A DNA stretch of 64,000 nucleotides from Brevundimonas intermedia (GCF_027922165.1 NZ_BSFD01000006.1:126779-190778); one strand, 5' to 3'; positions 54,166 to 64,000 are shown, numbered from the stretch's first letter. The notes: a model not told the origin generated them from the letters alone. A program made the numbers and translations.

Positions 54166-55449
54166 ATGCGCATCCTCTACGACGCCAGCCGGTTGATGAG
54201 CCGGGCCGACCGTTCCGCCCCGACCGGTGTGGACCGGGTCTGTCTAGCCTATGCCGAATGGCTGCTGTCCCGGTCAGACGTCGTCACCATACCGGTACGC
54301 GGTCGCAGGAATCGGTTGGTGGCCGTAAAGGCCAGCTGGTTCCGCAACTTCGTCGCCGACCTGCGGAGCAGATGGAACGGCGCGAACGACGCCCAAGGCG
54401 ATCTGGCGCACGAAGCGCGGCTGCTGGGCGCTCTGGCCGCCGCCGTCCGGCCCGAGACGTCCGTTGTCAGCCCGCCGCCCGGTCCGATTGCGGAAAAGCC
54501 TGCTGACAAGGGGCGGGTGCTGAAGCAGTTCTTTCGGTCACGCCATGGCGCCGCCCTGCCGGCGGCGGACCTGTATCTGAATGTGGGCCACACCACTCTG
54601 CACGATCCCTCGGCGCTGAAGGAACTGGAGGCGGCTGGCGTCGAGCGCGTCGTTCTGATCCACGACCTGATTCCTGTCACCCACCCGGAGTTCTGCCGGC
54701 CCGGCGACGGGGACAAACATCACGCCCGCGTGGCCAACACCCTCCGCCACGCCAGCCGGGTGATCGTCAACTCGGCCTATACCGAGCACGAGCTGCGCGC
54801 CTTCGCCTCGCGCGAAGGTCTGCCCCAGCCGCCGGTTCACGTCGCCCATCTCGGCTTGGAGCCCGCCTTCGGCGTCGGCGAAGCTTTCGCGGCCCCGCGA
54901 CCCTATTTCGTCCATGTCGGCACCATAGAGGCGCGCAAGAATCTGGCGCTTCTGCTGACCTTGTGGAGACGGCTGGAGGAACGACTCGGCGACCAGACCC
55001 CATCGCTGGTTCTCGTCGGCCGGTACGGCTGGGAGAACGAGGCGGTGCTGGATCATTTGGAACGGTCGCCGAACCTGCGGGGCGTGGTGCACCAGGCCTC
55101 TAATCTGTCCGATGTCCTGCTGGCGCGGCTGATGCGCGGCGCGCGGGCAGTCCTGGCCCCATCTTCCGTCGAAGGGTTCGACCTGCCTGCGGTCGAGGCC
55201 CGCGCCATGGGGCTGGCGCTGATCGCCTCAGACATCCCGCCCCACCGCGAACTGACGCCTGAAGCGGAGCTGATCGATCCACTGGATGGACTAGGGTGGC
55301 TGGCGGCGATAGAGCGCGCGGCCCTGAGCCCGCCGACCGTTCCGGCGGCCCGTCCCGCACCCTCCTGGCCCGCGCACTTCGAGATTGTCGCCGACGCCAT
55401 AGGCCTTAAGCCGCGCTCCCCTCTGGCGGGAGTCTCCAAAGGCTTGTAA
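54166..55449 (+). CDS. Glycosyltransferase family 4 protein
   Basis: A 427-residue GT-B enzyme. The N-terminal MRILYDASRLMSR binds acceptor; VLIHDLIPVTHPEF and NSAYTEHEL resemble mannosyltransferase-type GT4, and the C-terminal domain has YFVHVGTIEARKNLALLLTLW and LAPSSVEGFDLPAVEARAMG, where the glutamates bind the donor sugar-nucleotide. Polysaccharide or LPS-core synthesis is likely from the neighbours kpsF and a Wza-type export gene. It starts 10 bp after kpsF. Confidence 0.88.
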   Translation: MRILYDASRLMSRADRSAPTGVDRVCLAYAEWLLSRSDVVTIPVRGRRNRLVAVKASWFRNFVADLRSRWNGANDAQGDLAHEARLLGALAAAVRPETSVVSPPPGPIAEKPADKGRVLKQFFRSRHGAALPAADLYLNVGHTTLHDPSALKELEAAGVERVVLIHDLIPVTHPEFCRPGDGDKHHARVANTLRHASRVIVNSAYTEHELRAFASREGLPQPPVHVAHLGLEPAFGVGEAFAAPRPYFVHVGTIEARKNLALLLTLWRRLEERLGDQTPSLVLVGRYGWENEAVLDHLERSPNLRGVVHQASNLSDVLLARLMRGARAVLAPSSVEGFDLPAVEARAMGLALIASDIPPHRELTPEAELIDPLDGLGWLAAIERAALSPPTVPAARPAPSWPAHFEIVADAIGLKPRSPLAGVSKGL

Positions 55450-55479
55450 TCAATCCGCGAACAAGGGCCGACCCGCTTC

Positions 55480-56652
55480 ATGACTCGCACCATCCTGCCC
55501 CTCGCCATCGTCGCCATTCTGGGCGGCTGCTCTACGCTGCCGCGCGATGGGCCCTCAGGGGCTTCGATCAACGCGGGAGCCACCACCGCCCAGACCCAGG
55601 GCAGCTACGCCCTGGTGCCCCTGACCTATGAGGTGACCGAGCGGATGAAGGCGGTCCCGCCCCAGTTCTTCGGCACCCTGGCTGCGGCGTCGAGCGAACA
55701 ACCCGCCGATGTCATCGGCGTCGGCGACACTTTGACCATTTCGATCTACGATCCGTCCGGCGCCCTGTTCGGCGGGACGCTCGGCGGGGGCTCCAACGCC
55801 AATCGCACCCAAGCGACCCTGTCGGGCGGCTCGCAGGCCCTTCCCGGCGTCACGGTCGACCGCAGCGGATCGGTCGCCGTGCCCTTCGCCGGCCAGGTGC
55901 GCGTCGAGGGCCTGACGCCGCCCCAGGCGGCGGCGGCGGTTCGCCGGGCCCTGGTCGGCAAGGTCGCCAATCCCCAGGTTCTTGTCGGCATCGCCGACAA
56001 CGCTTCCAATACAGTCAATGTCTTCGGCGACGTGCGCCGACCCGGTCGCGCCCCCCTGGGGGTCAACAGCGACCGCATCCTCGACGTGATCGCGGCCGCA
56101 GGCGGCTCGGCGCGTGAAACCGACGACCTGACCATCAGCATCCAGCGCGGCGGCCAGACCTATACGGCGCCGATGACGGCCGTGACGACCGAGTTCGGCG
56201 AGAACGTCCGCCTGCAACGCGGCGACGTGATCAATGTCCAGTACAAGCCCCGTCGCTTCTCGACCTTCGGCGCCCTTAACGCCGTGACCCAGGTCGACAT
56301 GCCCGCCGGGCCGATGACCCTGACCGGCGCCATGTCCAAGGTCGGCGGACTGAACACCAACACCGCCAACGCCCGTCGCGTCATGGTCTTCCGCTTCGAG
56401 CGGCCTGAAGTCGCCGAGGCCCTAGGCATCACCCAGCCGGCTACGCCGAAGGGTGTGCCGGTGGTCTATCAACTCGACTTCAACGAGGCCGCCAACGTCT
56501 TCGCCGCCACCAATATGCAGATCATGCCGGAAGACGTGATCTATGTACCCCTGGCCGGCGCTGCCGAGGCCCGTAAGTTCTTCGAGGTTGTCCAGAGCCT
56601 TACCCGCGTCGTCTATGACGTGTCAGTGACCAGCTCTCTCAACACCGACTGA
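55480..56652 (+). CDS. Polysaccharide export lipoprotein (Wza-like)
   Basis: A 390-residue outer membrane export protein. Lipobox LGGCST (Cys17) ends the signal; then a Poly_export domain (IGVGDTLTISIYDPSG and VTVDRSGSVAVPFAGQVRVEGLTPPQAA) and two SLBB domains (NTVNVFGDVRRPGRAPL, TLTGAMSKVGGLN). Members form a channel for capsule or exopolysaccharide. Synthetic and regulatory partners (Wzc, Wzx/Wzy) are not here. Confidence 0.9.
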   Translation: MTRTILPLAIVAILGGCSTLPRDGPSGASINAGATTAQTQGSYALVPLTYEVTERMKAVPPQFFGTLAAASSEQPADVIGVGDTLTISIYDPSGALFGGTLGGGSNANRTQATLSGGSQALPGVTVDRSGSVAVPFAGQVRVEGLTPPQAAAAVRRALVGKVANPQVLVGIADNASNTVNVFGDVRRPGRAPLGVNSDRILDVIAAAGGSARETDDLTISIQRGGQTYTAPMTAVTTEFGENVRLQRGDVINVQYKPRRFSTFGALNAVTQVDMPAGPMTLTGAMSKVGGLNTNTANARRVMVFRFERPEVAEALGITQPATPKGVPVVYQLDFNEAANVFAATNMQIMPEDVIYVPLAGAAEARKFFEVVQSLTRVVYDVSVTSSLNTD

Positions 56653-56654
56653 GG

Positions 56655-57248
56655 GTGCGGACGCGCTGGCAGATCCTAATGTCGCGACTGACCGGGCCCG
56701 ACTCCGGTCGGTCGCAAAGGACAGACATCCATAGCGCGGCGACATCCCCCTTTGATCGTCCTTCTGATACCGAGCCGGGCGCCCCAGACCCTCTGGACAT
56801 CGCCCTCGCCGAGATCGAGGCGGGGGCCCTGGAAGTCTATGCCCGCGCCGGACTGCCGACCGACCCAGGGCATTATCGCAAGCCGCCCGACACGGACGCC
56901 TGGACCTTCATCGCCGCCACGCTGCCGCCCGAGGCGCGCTTTGCCCTGACGTTGGAGCATCCAGCGGAAATGGGCTGGCGTTTCGCGCGGCTGCAGGACT
57001 TGGGTGCAAGGTCCGATCGCCCCGATCTGCAAGCCGCCTCGCGCTTGCTGAACGATATTGCCGATCTTCGAGCGGCGCGGCGCGGCCGTCTGACCGAGGA
57101 CCATCTAATCGTCGCCATGGAGCTGGGCGGAGCTTGGCGGGCGCTCAGAGACTCCAAGGCCGTAAAGGCGTCGCGCCTGACCTTAACGCCGCCTTCCTCG
57201 CCCAAGAAGCCGCGCGCCAAGCGCGACAAAGGGGTGAAGCCGCGCTAG
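56655..57248 (+). CDS. Hypothetical protein
   Basis: A 197-residue protein that I do not recognise. The middle (PLDIALAEIEAGALEVYARAGLPTDPGHY, WTFIAATLPPEARFALTLEHPAEMGWRF) is probably a folded helical domain; the ends are charged and low in complexity. It begins with GTG 56655, 2 bp after the export lipoprotein stop (an ATG at 56679 is an alternative), so it may be part of the polysaccharide operon. Confidence 0.65.
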   Translation: MRTRWQILMSRLTGPDSGRSQRTDIHSAATSPFDRPSDTEPGAPDPLDIALAEIEAGALEVYARAGLPTDPGHYRKPPDTDAWTFIAATLPPEARFALTLEHPAEMGWRFARLQDLGARSDRPDLQAASRLLNDIADLRAARRGRLTEDHLIVAMELGGAWRALRDSKAVKASRLTLTPPSSPKKPRAKRDKGVKPR

Positions 57249-57282
57249 GAACGCCGCCTTCCCCGAACGCCAGAGCTTGCCC

Positions 57283-57684
57283 ATGTCCGACGCGCCCGAA
57301 TATCCGCCCGAAACCCCACCCGTGGGCCGCATCATCGCCATGCCGGCCGACACCAATCCCGAAGGCGACATCTTCGGCGGCTGGCTGCTGGCCCAGATGG
57401 ACGTGGCTGGCGCAACACCGGCCTTCGAACTGGCCCAGGGGCGTTGCGCCACCGTCGCCCTGGACGGCATGGTGTTCCACCAGCCGGTCGCCGTCGGCGA
57501 CGAGGTCAGCATCTACGCCGAGGTGATCGGCACCGGCCGCACCTCGATCCGCATCCACGTCGAGGCCTGGAAACGGTCGCGCGGCCAGCCCCTGGCCACT
57601 TCGGTGCGCGTGACCCAGGGCGTCTTCACCTATGTGGCCATCGACGAGAACCGCAAACCCCGCCCCCTGCCCGGCAAGGAATAG
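57283..57684 (+). CDS. Acyl-CoA thioesterase (YciA-like hotdog)
   Basis: A 133-residue hotdog-fold thioesterase. It has the family pattern MPADTNPEGDIFGGWLLAQMDVAGA, the GRCATVALDGMVFHQPVAVGDEVSIYAEV segment with the active site Asp, and TSVRVTQGVFTYVAID. It hydrolyses acyl-CoA esters of the YciA type. ATG 57283 is preferred over TTG 57277. Confidence 0.9.
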   Translation: MSDAPEYPPETPPVGRIIAMPADTNPEGDIFGGWLLAQMDVAGATPAFELAQGRCATVALDGMVFHQPVAVGDEVSIYAEVIGTGRTSIRIHVEAWKRSRGQPLATSVRVTQGVFTYVAIDENRKPRPLPGKE

Positions 57685-57767
57685 GCGGTCCCCTCAAGGT
57701 ATGGCGCCGTCCGGTTGACAGCAGCGCAGCCGGGCCGACAAATGCTCAGGCCGTTTGGGGGAACAGC

Positions 57768-58037
57768 ATGATCGTCATCGCCGCCTATATCGCGGGTCTC
57801 TTTCTGGTTCTGCGGGAGGCCGTTCCGTGGCTTAAGGCGCGAGCGTCGGGGGTCATCTACACGCGCGGCCACCGACGCCATAAGGTGTTGCGCGCGGAAG
57901 AGCCGGAACGCTTCGCGGCTCTGGCCGCGAACCGGTTTCGAGCCATAGGCGTCGGCGCACTGGTTCTCGCGCTCGCCGTCGGCTGGACCGTTTGGACCCT
58001 CTTCGGCGCCGTTTTACAGGCCGCTGCACCGCTGTAG
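57768..58037 (+). CDS. Small membrane protein of unknown function
   Basis: An 89-residue protein with an N-terminal helix ([14 protein letters not shown]), a basic middle ([24 protein letters not shown]) and a C-terminal helix ([24 protein letters not shown]). I do not recognise it. The ATG at 57768 follows a GGGGGAAC site; it is 83 bp after the thioesterase. Confidence 0.62.
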   Translation: MIVIAAYIAGLFLVLREAVPWLKARASGVIYTRGHRRHKVLRAEEPERFAALAANRFRAIGVGALVLALAVGWTVWTLFGAVLQAAAPL

Positions 58038-58096
58038 AACAGCGTGCGACGCCTGGAAATCTTGACCTCGCGCCGGGGCGCGCCTACGTCCCGGCC

Positions 58097-58675
58097 ATGG
58101 CCATCCGACGCATCCTCACCATCGACATCCCCGCCGACCTGGCGATTCTGAAACAGGTGTCCAAGCCGGTCGCGGGCGTCGATGACGCCGTGCGCGCCCT
58201 GATGGACGATATGCTGGAGACCATGTACGCCGCGCCGGGCATCGGCCTGGCCGCCGTACAGATCGGCGCCCTGGACCGGGTCATCGTCATGGACCTGGGG
58301 GATCGCGACGGAACCGTCTGCGAAACCGAAGAGGAAGACACTCCGGAAGCCGCCGAGGCGCGCAAGAACCCGCGCTTCTTCGCCAATCCGGAGATCCTGT
58401 GGACCTCGGACGAGCTCTACACCTATGAAGAGGGCTGCCTGTCGATCCCCGAGTATTTCGACAAGGTGGAACGCCCGGCCCGCGTCCGCATTCGCTATCT
58501 GAACCGTGACGGTCAGTCGGTGGAGGAGGAGGCTTCGGGCCTCTACGCCGTCTGCATCCAGCACGAGATGGACCACCTTAACGGCGTGCTCTTCATCGAC
58601 CACCTGTCGCGGCTGAAGCGGGATCGCGCCGTGACTAAGGTCAAGAAGGCCGCCCGCGACAGGATCGCCGCCTGA
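58097..58675 (+). CDS. def: Peptide deformylase
   Basis: Removes the N-formyl group from nascent proteins. The 192-residue protein has all three motifs: [10 protein letters not shown] (residues 48-57), EGCLSIP with metal ligand Cys114, and QHEMDH with His156, Glu157 and His160. Between motifs 1 and 2 it has an acidic insertion ([17 protein letters not shown], ~residues 76-92). Followed by a small membrane gene and fmt; the def-fmt set is standard. Confidence 0.95.
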   Translation: MAIRRILTIDIPADLAILKQVSKPVAGVDDAVRALMDDMLETMYAAPGIGLAAVQIGALDRVIVMDLGDRDGTVCETEEEDTPEAAEARKNPRFFANPEILWTSDELYTYEEGCLSIPEYFDKVERPARVRIRYLNRDGQSVEEEASGLYAVCIQHEMDHLNGVLFIDHLSRLKRDRAVTKVKKAARDRIAA

Positions 58676-58917
58676 TGACTCGACGCCCCACTCGCCCCAT
58701 CCGCCGCGGCCAGTCCCTGGTCATCGACACCCAAGGCCGCCGTCGCCTGACCCGCAGTCAGAAGATCGGCGTCGCCGGGGTCGCCACCCTGGCCGGCGTC
58801 GCCGTGCTGGGCGTGGTGGCGGGCCTGCTGCTGGACCGGCTGCTCGATTTCGACGACGCCCTGGACGCGGGCGGCGAATGGGACGAGGGCGGCGGCGTCT
58901 TCACCCGCTGGCAGTAA
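58675..58917 (+). CDS. Small single-helix membrane protein between def and fmt
   Basis: An 80-residue protein that I do not recognise. It has a basic N-terminus (TRRPTRPIRRGQSLVID), one helix (IGVAGVATLAGVAVLGVVAGLLL) and an acidic tail (DFDDALDAGGEWDEGG). The ATG overlaps the def stop (TGATG). Its position inside the def-fmt-truA set implies co-expression. Confidence 0.65.
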   Translation: MTRRPTRPIRRGQSLVIDTQGRRRLTRSQKIGVAGVATLAGVAVLGVVAGLLLDRLLDFDDALDAGGEWDEGGGVFTRWQ

Positions 58918-58935
58918 ACCTCTAAAGGCGTGGCC

Positions 58936-59859
58936 ATGCGCCTTGCCTTCATGGGAACTCCCGACTTCGCCGTGCCGTCCCTGGCCGAGCTTCTCGCCTC
59001 GGGCCATGAGATCGTCGCCGTCTATTCGCAACCGCCGCGCCCCAGGGGCCGGGGGCAGAAGCTGACGCCGTCGCCGGTTCACGCCTTCGCCGAGACCATG
59101 GGCCTGCCGGTCTTCACGCCCGAGAGCATGAAGTCGCCCGAGGCCGTCGCCGACTTCCAGAGCCTGGACCTCGACGCCGCCTGCGTCGTCGCCTACGGCC
59201 AGATCCTGAACGCCGAGGTGCTGGCCGCGCCCCGGCTGGGCTGTCTGAACCTGCACGGCTCCCTGCTGCCTCGCTGGCGCGGCGCGGCGCCGATCCAGAG
59301 GGCGATCATGGCCGGCGACGCCGAGACCGGGGTCCAGATCATGCAGATGAGCCTGGGCCTGGACGAAGGCCCGATCCTGCTGGGCGAGCTGATGGACATC
59401 CGGCCCGACGATACCGCCGCCAGCCTGTCCGAGCGCATGGCCCATGTCGGCGCCGGCCTGTGGCCCAGAGCGCTGGCCGCCATCGATCGCGGCGGCGTCA
59501 CCCCGACCGAACAGGTCGGCGAGCCGACCTACGCCAGGAAGATCACCCCCGCCGAGGCCCGCATCGACTGGACCCGTCCGGCGGCCGAGGTGGACGCCCA
59601 TATCCGCGGCCTGTCGCCCTTCCCCGGCGCCTGGTTCGAGGCCCCGTCGGAAGCCGGACCGGTTCGGATCAAGGCCCTGCTGTCGGCCCTTGCCGACGGC
59701 TCGGGCGCGCCCGGCGAGACCCTGGACGACGCCCTGACCGTGGCCTGCGGAACCGGCGCCGTTCGCCTGATCCGCGTCCAGCGCGAGGGCAAGGCGGCGC
59801 AATCGGCCGAGGAGATGCTGCGCGGCTTCGCCCTGCCGGCCGGGACCGTGCTCGGCTGA
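58936..59859 (+). CDS. fmt: Methionyl-tRNA formyltransferase
   Basis: Formylates initiator Met-tRNA. The 307-residue protein has the start [16 protein letters not shown], the catalytic-site [21 protein letters not shown], the loop [20 protein letters not shown] and a C-terminal beta-barrel ([18 protein letters not shown]). ATG 58936 is preferred to GTG 58930. Its stop overlaps the truA ATG. Confidence 0.95.
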   Translation: MRLAFMGTPDFAVPSLAELLASGHEIVAVYSQPPRPRGRGQKLTPSPVHAFAETMGLPVFTPESMKSPEAVADFQSLDLDAACVVAYGQILNAEVLAAPRLGCLNLHGSLLPRWRGAAPIQRAIMAGDAETGVQIMQMSLGLDEGPILLGELMDIRPDDTAASLSERMAHVGAGLWPRALAAIDRGGVTPTEQVGEPTYARKITPAEARIDWTRPAAEVDAHIRGLSPFPGAWFEAPSEAGPVRIKALLSALADGSGAPGETLDDALTVACGTGAVRLIRVQREGKAAQSAEEMLRGFALPAGTVLG

Positions 59860-60602
59860 TGCCGCGCTACAAGCTGACCCTGGAATACGACGGCACGGCC
59901 TATAACGGCTTTCAGGCCCAGGCGGACCAGCCCACGGTTCAGGGCGCGGTCGAGGCCGCCATACTGGCCTTTTCGGGCGAGCAGATCCGCATCGCTGCGG
60001 CGGGCCGCACCGACACCGGCGTCCATGCGACGGCCCAGGTGATCCATGCCGATCTGGAGCGCGACTGGCCGGTGGATACCGTCCTGAACGCCATCAACGC
60101 CCATCTGATCAAACAGGACGTCTGCGTCCTGTCCGCCGAATACGCGCCTGATCCGGAGTGGCATGCGCGGTTCTCGGCCACCGGCCGGGGCTATCTGTAC
60201 CGGATCCTGAACCGGCGGCCCCAGCCGGTGCTGGAGCGGGACCGGGTCTGGCACGTCAAGAAGAGCCTGGACGCCGAGGCCATGCACCATGCGGCCCAGG
60301 TCCTGGTCGGGCATCACGACTTCACCACCTTCCGCGACGTGGGCTGCCAGTCGAAGTCGCCGATCAAGACCCTGGACGTGGCCCGAGTCTCTCGCTTCGG
60401 CGAGGAGGTGCATCTGGTCTTCCAGGCCCGCAGCTTCCTGCACCGCCAGGTCCGGTCGATGGCCGGCACCCTGGTCGAGGTGGGTCTAGGCCGCTGGACC
60501 GCCCACGACGTCAAGGCGGCGCTGGAGGCGAAGGACCGCGCCCGGTGCGGCCCCGTCGCCCCCTCGGCGGGGCTCTATCTCAGCGGCGTGCGCTACGACT
60601 GA
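59859..60602 (+). CDS. truA: tRNA pseudouridine synthase A
   Basis: Makes pseudouridine at tRNA positions 38-40. The 247-residue protein has the catalytic aspartate in AGRTDTGVHA (Asp52) and other family motifs: YDGTAYNGFQAQ, LNAINAHL and FLHRQVRSMAGTLVEVGLG. ATG 59859 overlaps the fmt stop (ATGA). It ends the def-fmt-truA set, 18 bp before the convergent asd stop. Confidence 0.95.
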   Translation: MPRYKLTLEYDGTAYNGFQAQADQPTVQGAVEAAILAFSGEQIRIAAAGRTDTGVHATAQVIHADLERDWPVDTVLNAINAHLIKQDVCVLSAEYAPDPEWHARFSATGRGYLYRILNRRPQPVLERDRVWHVKKSLDAEAMHHAAQVLVGHHDFTTFRDVGCQSKSPIKTLDVARVSRFGEEVHLVFQARSFLHRQVRSMAGTLVEVGLGRWTAHDVKAALEAKDRARCGPVAPSAGLYLSGVRYD

Positions 60603-60620
60603 ACCCCGCCTGGGGCCGGA

Positions 60621-61850
<1,230 letters not shown>

Positions 61851-61877
61851 GGGCAAGGATCGGTCGTGTAAACAGAC

Positions 61878-62020
61878 GTTTGCACAAAAGATCGGCCCGG
61901 CCGCCCAGTTTCTCCGGCTACACGCGCACAAATCCGTCGCCGCCGCCGCTGCAAAACCCTCGGGCGGTTCGAAATTGCGCTGCACCCCAGAAAACAGTGC
62001 AATGTGCAAAAGAGTGCAAT
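61878..62020 (-). promoter_or_regulatory. Clustered TTGCAC hexamers upstream of asd
   Basis: On the minus strand TTGCAC occurs three times close together (complement of GTGCAA at 61997-62002, 62004-62009, 62014-62019). A further TTTGCAC lies on the plus strand at 61879-61885. The minus-strand copies could be -35 elements or a regulator site for asd. This is inference. Confidence 0.35.
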
Positions 62021-62338
62021 TGGGCGGGCCTCCCTTCGGTATCGACCGGCGGGAGTATAGGCCCGCTGGAAGGCATGGTTAGTTGGAGGGCGAATCTTTC
62101 AGTCAGGCGGTTGTTTTACCGACGGAATATTTTCGAAATTTGGATAGCTGATTGCCGTTGCAGACCGACCCAAGGTCCGCAACGGGTGGTTAGCGCGCAT
62201 CGGCGCTCGGTGCGTGGGGCGATGCTAATCGGCTACGGGGCCGACCAGCCGGGGAGCGACGAACTCCGGTCCACACCGATCAAAGCGTTCAGGATGATCG
62301 GAAAGCAGCCCTGGCGCGCCTCCCCCGAAAAAGGGACG

Positions 62339-62374
62339 ACAAAAAAAAGGGCGGGGCCTCGCGGTCCCGCCCTT
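62339..62374 (-). terminator. Rho-independent terminator of the amidohydrolase gene
   Basis: Minus-strand stem AAGGGCGGG/CCCGCCCTT (62347-62355, 62366-62374) followed by eight T (62339-62346 complement). It lies 22 bp after the stop codon. Confidence 0.92.
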
Positions 62375-62396
62375 GTCGTTCAGGCTTTGGGCGCCG

Positions 62397-63737
62397 TCAG
62401 TTGCGATAGGCCGGCGGCATCGGCGTCTGTTGCCGATAGCGGTCGCGCAGCAGCAGGGCGCGGCTGGTCAAGGGTTGCTCGACCCCGTCGATGAAGACGG
62501 CCGAGGCCTGACTGAGCGGCTCCAGCGGGTCGCCCGACCAGACCACGACGTCGGCGGCGGCGCCCGGCGCGATCTGGCCGAACTGGCCGCCCATGCCGAA
62601 GATCCGGGCCGGATTGACCGTCAGGGCGGCGATGGCGGCGCCATAGGGCAGGCCGTGCGAGACGGCGTTGCCGGCGTTGTAGCGGGCCTCGCGGGCGCGG
62701 TGGGTCGAGCCCTCGTTGCCCTTGATGGCGATCACCACGCCGGCCGCGTTCAGGGCCGCCGCATTCTCCATCCGCGCCGCCCGCATCTCGAAATCGCTGG
62801 GCAGGTTGGAGATGGGGTTCAGCAGGACGGGCACGCCCGCCGCGGCGATGTCGCCGGCGACCAGCCAGCCTTCCTCGGCGCCGTCCAGGATCAGCTTGAT
62901 CCCTTCCTCGCGCGCCAGACGCAGCACCTGCTGGATGTCGGACGCCCGGTGGACGCTGACGATCAGGGGCATGGAGCCGTTGGCGACCGGGATCAGGGCC
63001 TCCAGGTCCGCGCGCGACAGGCTGAGGTCGCGCAGGCCCGCCCGCTCATAGGCCGACTTGTTGCGGGCGTAGAGGCGGACCTCGGCCATCGTCTCCTTGA
63101 ACAGGACGAACTGGGCCCCGCGCGCGCCGCCGGCGATGTCGGCCCCGGCCTCGCCGAACGGGGCGACCATGGCCACGCGCGGCTTGACCAGGATGTTCGC
63201 GTCCTGACCCAGGTCGATGACCGCCGCCTGGCCTGCGAACAGGCCGGGCGTCTGATAGCCGCCGTCGCCGGCGCCGGCCGTCTCGTCCTCATGCACATGG
63301 CCGCCGGACGAGCCGGGGTGCTGGGGCACGACCACGGCGCGGGTGATGCCGCCCAGACGCGCCACCGGCAGGGTGAAGGACCAGGGGTCCAGGCCGTAGG
63401 AGATGTCGAAGGCGGCGCTGAGGGTGTTGGCGCTGTTGCGCAGTTCGTTGGTGCCGCTGACGGCGCCGACCTCGGTCCCGGCGAGACCGGAATCGACGGC
63501 GACGAAGCCGGGGGCGACCACCTTGCCGGTCGCGTCGATGACGCGGGCGCCGGACGGCGCCGCGCCGGCGCCGACCGAGACGATCTTGCCGTCACGGATC
63601 ACGACCGTGCCGCCCTCGATGACAGAGGTTCCGGTCAGGACGCGCCCGCCGACGATGGCGACGGTGTCCTGGGCGAGGGCGGGGGCGGCGAGAGACAGAG
63701 CCGCCACGGCGCCCGCGAGGATGTGGGACAGACGCAT
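62397..63737 (-). CDS. Exported amidohydrolase-family protein lacking the HxH motif
   Basis: A 446-residue protein with a signal peptide (to APALA|QD) and an amidohydrolase fold: an N-terminal beta domain (VAIVGGRVLTGTSVIEGGTVVIRDGKIVSVG), a barrel with TVNPARIFGM, and a C-terminal GQIAPGAAADVVVWSGDPLE. The metal-binding HxH that normally follows PGF is replaced by GFVAVDSGLAG, so it may lack the usual metal site. Its ATG overlaps the stop of an upstream second amidohydrolase gene, so the two form a pair. Confidence 0.88.
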   Translation of the reverse strand: MRLSHILAGAVAALSLAAPALAQDTVAIVGGRVLTGTSVIEGGTVVIRDGKIVSVGAGAAPSGARVIDATGKVVAPGFVAVDSGLAGTEVGAVSGTNELRNSANTLSAAFDISYGLDPWSFTLPVARLGGITRAVVVPQHPGSSGGHVHEDETAGAGDGGYQTPGLFAGQAAVIDLGQDANILVKPRVAMVAPFGEAGADIAGGARGAQFVLFKETMAEVRLYARNKSAYERAGLRDLSLSRADLEALIPVANGSMPLIVSVHRASDIQQVLRLAREEGIKLILDGAEEGWLVAGDIAAAGVPVLLNPISNLPSDFEMRAARMENAAALNAAGVVIAIKGNEGSTHRAREARYNAGNAVSHGLPYGAAIAALTVNPARIFGMGGQFGQIAPGAAADVVVWSGDPLEPLSQASAVFIDGVEQPLTSRALLLRDRYRQQTPMPPAYRN

Positions 63738-64000
63738 CAGCGGGCTCCTTCGGCGACGTTGGCGGCGGTCAGGCCATAGCCCGGCTGGCCCAGCTCGAAA
63801 TCGCTGGTCGGCTGATAGGCGGGGTTGGTCCGGTCGAAGGTCAGGGCGCCGTCGATGAAGACCTGGTCGGCGCGGGCGTAGATCGAGAAGGGATCGGCGC
63901 TCCAGATCACCACGTCGGCGCGCTTGCCGGCCTCCAGCGAGCCGGTCTGGTCGGCGATGCCGATGGCCTTGGCGGCGTTGGAGGTGATCCAGCCGATGGC
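63737..64000 (-). CDS. Amidohydrolase-family protein, C-terminal part
   Basis: The last 87 codons of a gene that continues past the window edge. The visible sequence has NAAKAIGIADQTGSLEAGKRADVVIWSADPFSIYARADQVFIDGALTFDR, the standard end of an imidazolonepropionase-like amidohydrolase. Its stop overlaps the ATG of the downstream HxH-less partner by one base (TGATG), so they are co-translated, perhaps as a hetero-complex. Confidence 0.85.
   Translation of the reverse strand, partial: AIGWITSNAAKAIGIADQTGSLEAGKRADVVIWSADPFSIYARADQVFIDGALTFDRTNPAYQPTSDFELGQPGYGLTAANVAEGAR

Noticed and set aside
62373..63779. A 468-residue plus-strand frame over the amidohydrolase
   Set aside because: No motifs; it spans a terminator and the end of the neighbouring gene on the true coding strand.

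Overview
The window is a GC-rich chromosomal segment from an alphaproteobacterium. Gene content and protein sequences fit the order Caulobacterales, and Brevundimonas or a close relative is my best guess. Supporting signs are a SOS-regulated mmcB, a GAAC-N7-GAAC LexA box, a carboxypeptidase-regulatory TonB receptor, the def-fmt-truA cluster, a CobT protein and many four-base ATGA/GTGA gene overlaps. The placement is inference from the sequence; no database was searched. There is no prophage, insertion sequence or CRISPR array. Almost all of the window is dense housekeeping and envelope genes.

Layout. 0-6.3 kb: aconitase (acnA, minus) diverges from a cytochrome c maturation operon ccmA-B-C-D-G, separated by a long inverted-repeat element. 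6.3-13.5 kb: an M48 lipoprotein protease, an iron-sulfur (6-4) photolyase with a DCC-family thiol protein, tRNA-Gly, two oxidoreductases, a YkvA protein and an isoaspartyl peptidase. 13.5-26.3 kb: a large TonB-dependent receptor, a two-domain M16 peptidase, a trypsin-like/DUF350 pair, an ArsR regulator divergent from an unusual desaturase, rlmN and a DegP-type protease. 26.6-36.3 kb: small stress and metabolism genes, including a Bax-inhibitor-1 protein, thpR, a lipocalin, an exported carbonic anhydrase, mmcB, an NlpC/P60 peptidase and an M17 aminopeptidase. 36.3-42.8 kb: a chemoreceptor, a porin, an AT-rich gap, a DUF2332 protein, an SDR and tRNA-Ala. 42.9-49 kb: yggT, a 3-hydroxybutyryl-CoA dehydrogenase, membrane proteins, cobT and a phytase-like lipoprotein. 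49-57.3 kb: a trehalose operon (otsB, GH15, otsA) diverges from kpsF, a glycosyltransferase and a polysaccharide-export lipoprotein. 57.3-60.6 kb: thioesterase, def, fmt, truA. 60.6-64 kb: asd and the start of a paired amidohydrolase operon.

The most interesting signal is upstream of asd (minus strand, 61662-61850). A short ORF with a good ribosome binding site encodes a peptide whose first 14 residues are mostly Thr, Lys, Met and Ile, the end products of the aspartate pathway that asd feeds. It uses codons that look rare in this GC-rich window (AAA, ATT, TTG). It is followed by a chain of mutually exclusive GC-rich hairpins that ends with one able to cover the asd Shine-Dalgarno sequence. 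I read this as a candidate multi-amino-acid attenuator.

Other signals are a 30-bp palindromic repeat family that has been built into the 3' end of ccmD, a second mirrored family of long inverted-repeat elements, several perfect palindromes in promoter regions (acnA, TonB receptor, porin), paired operator-like repeats between the ArsR gene and the desaturase, and an amidohydrolase that lacks the metal-binding HxH motif.
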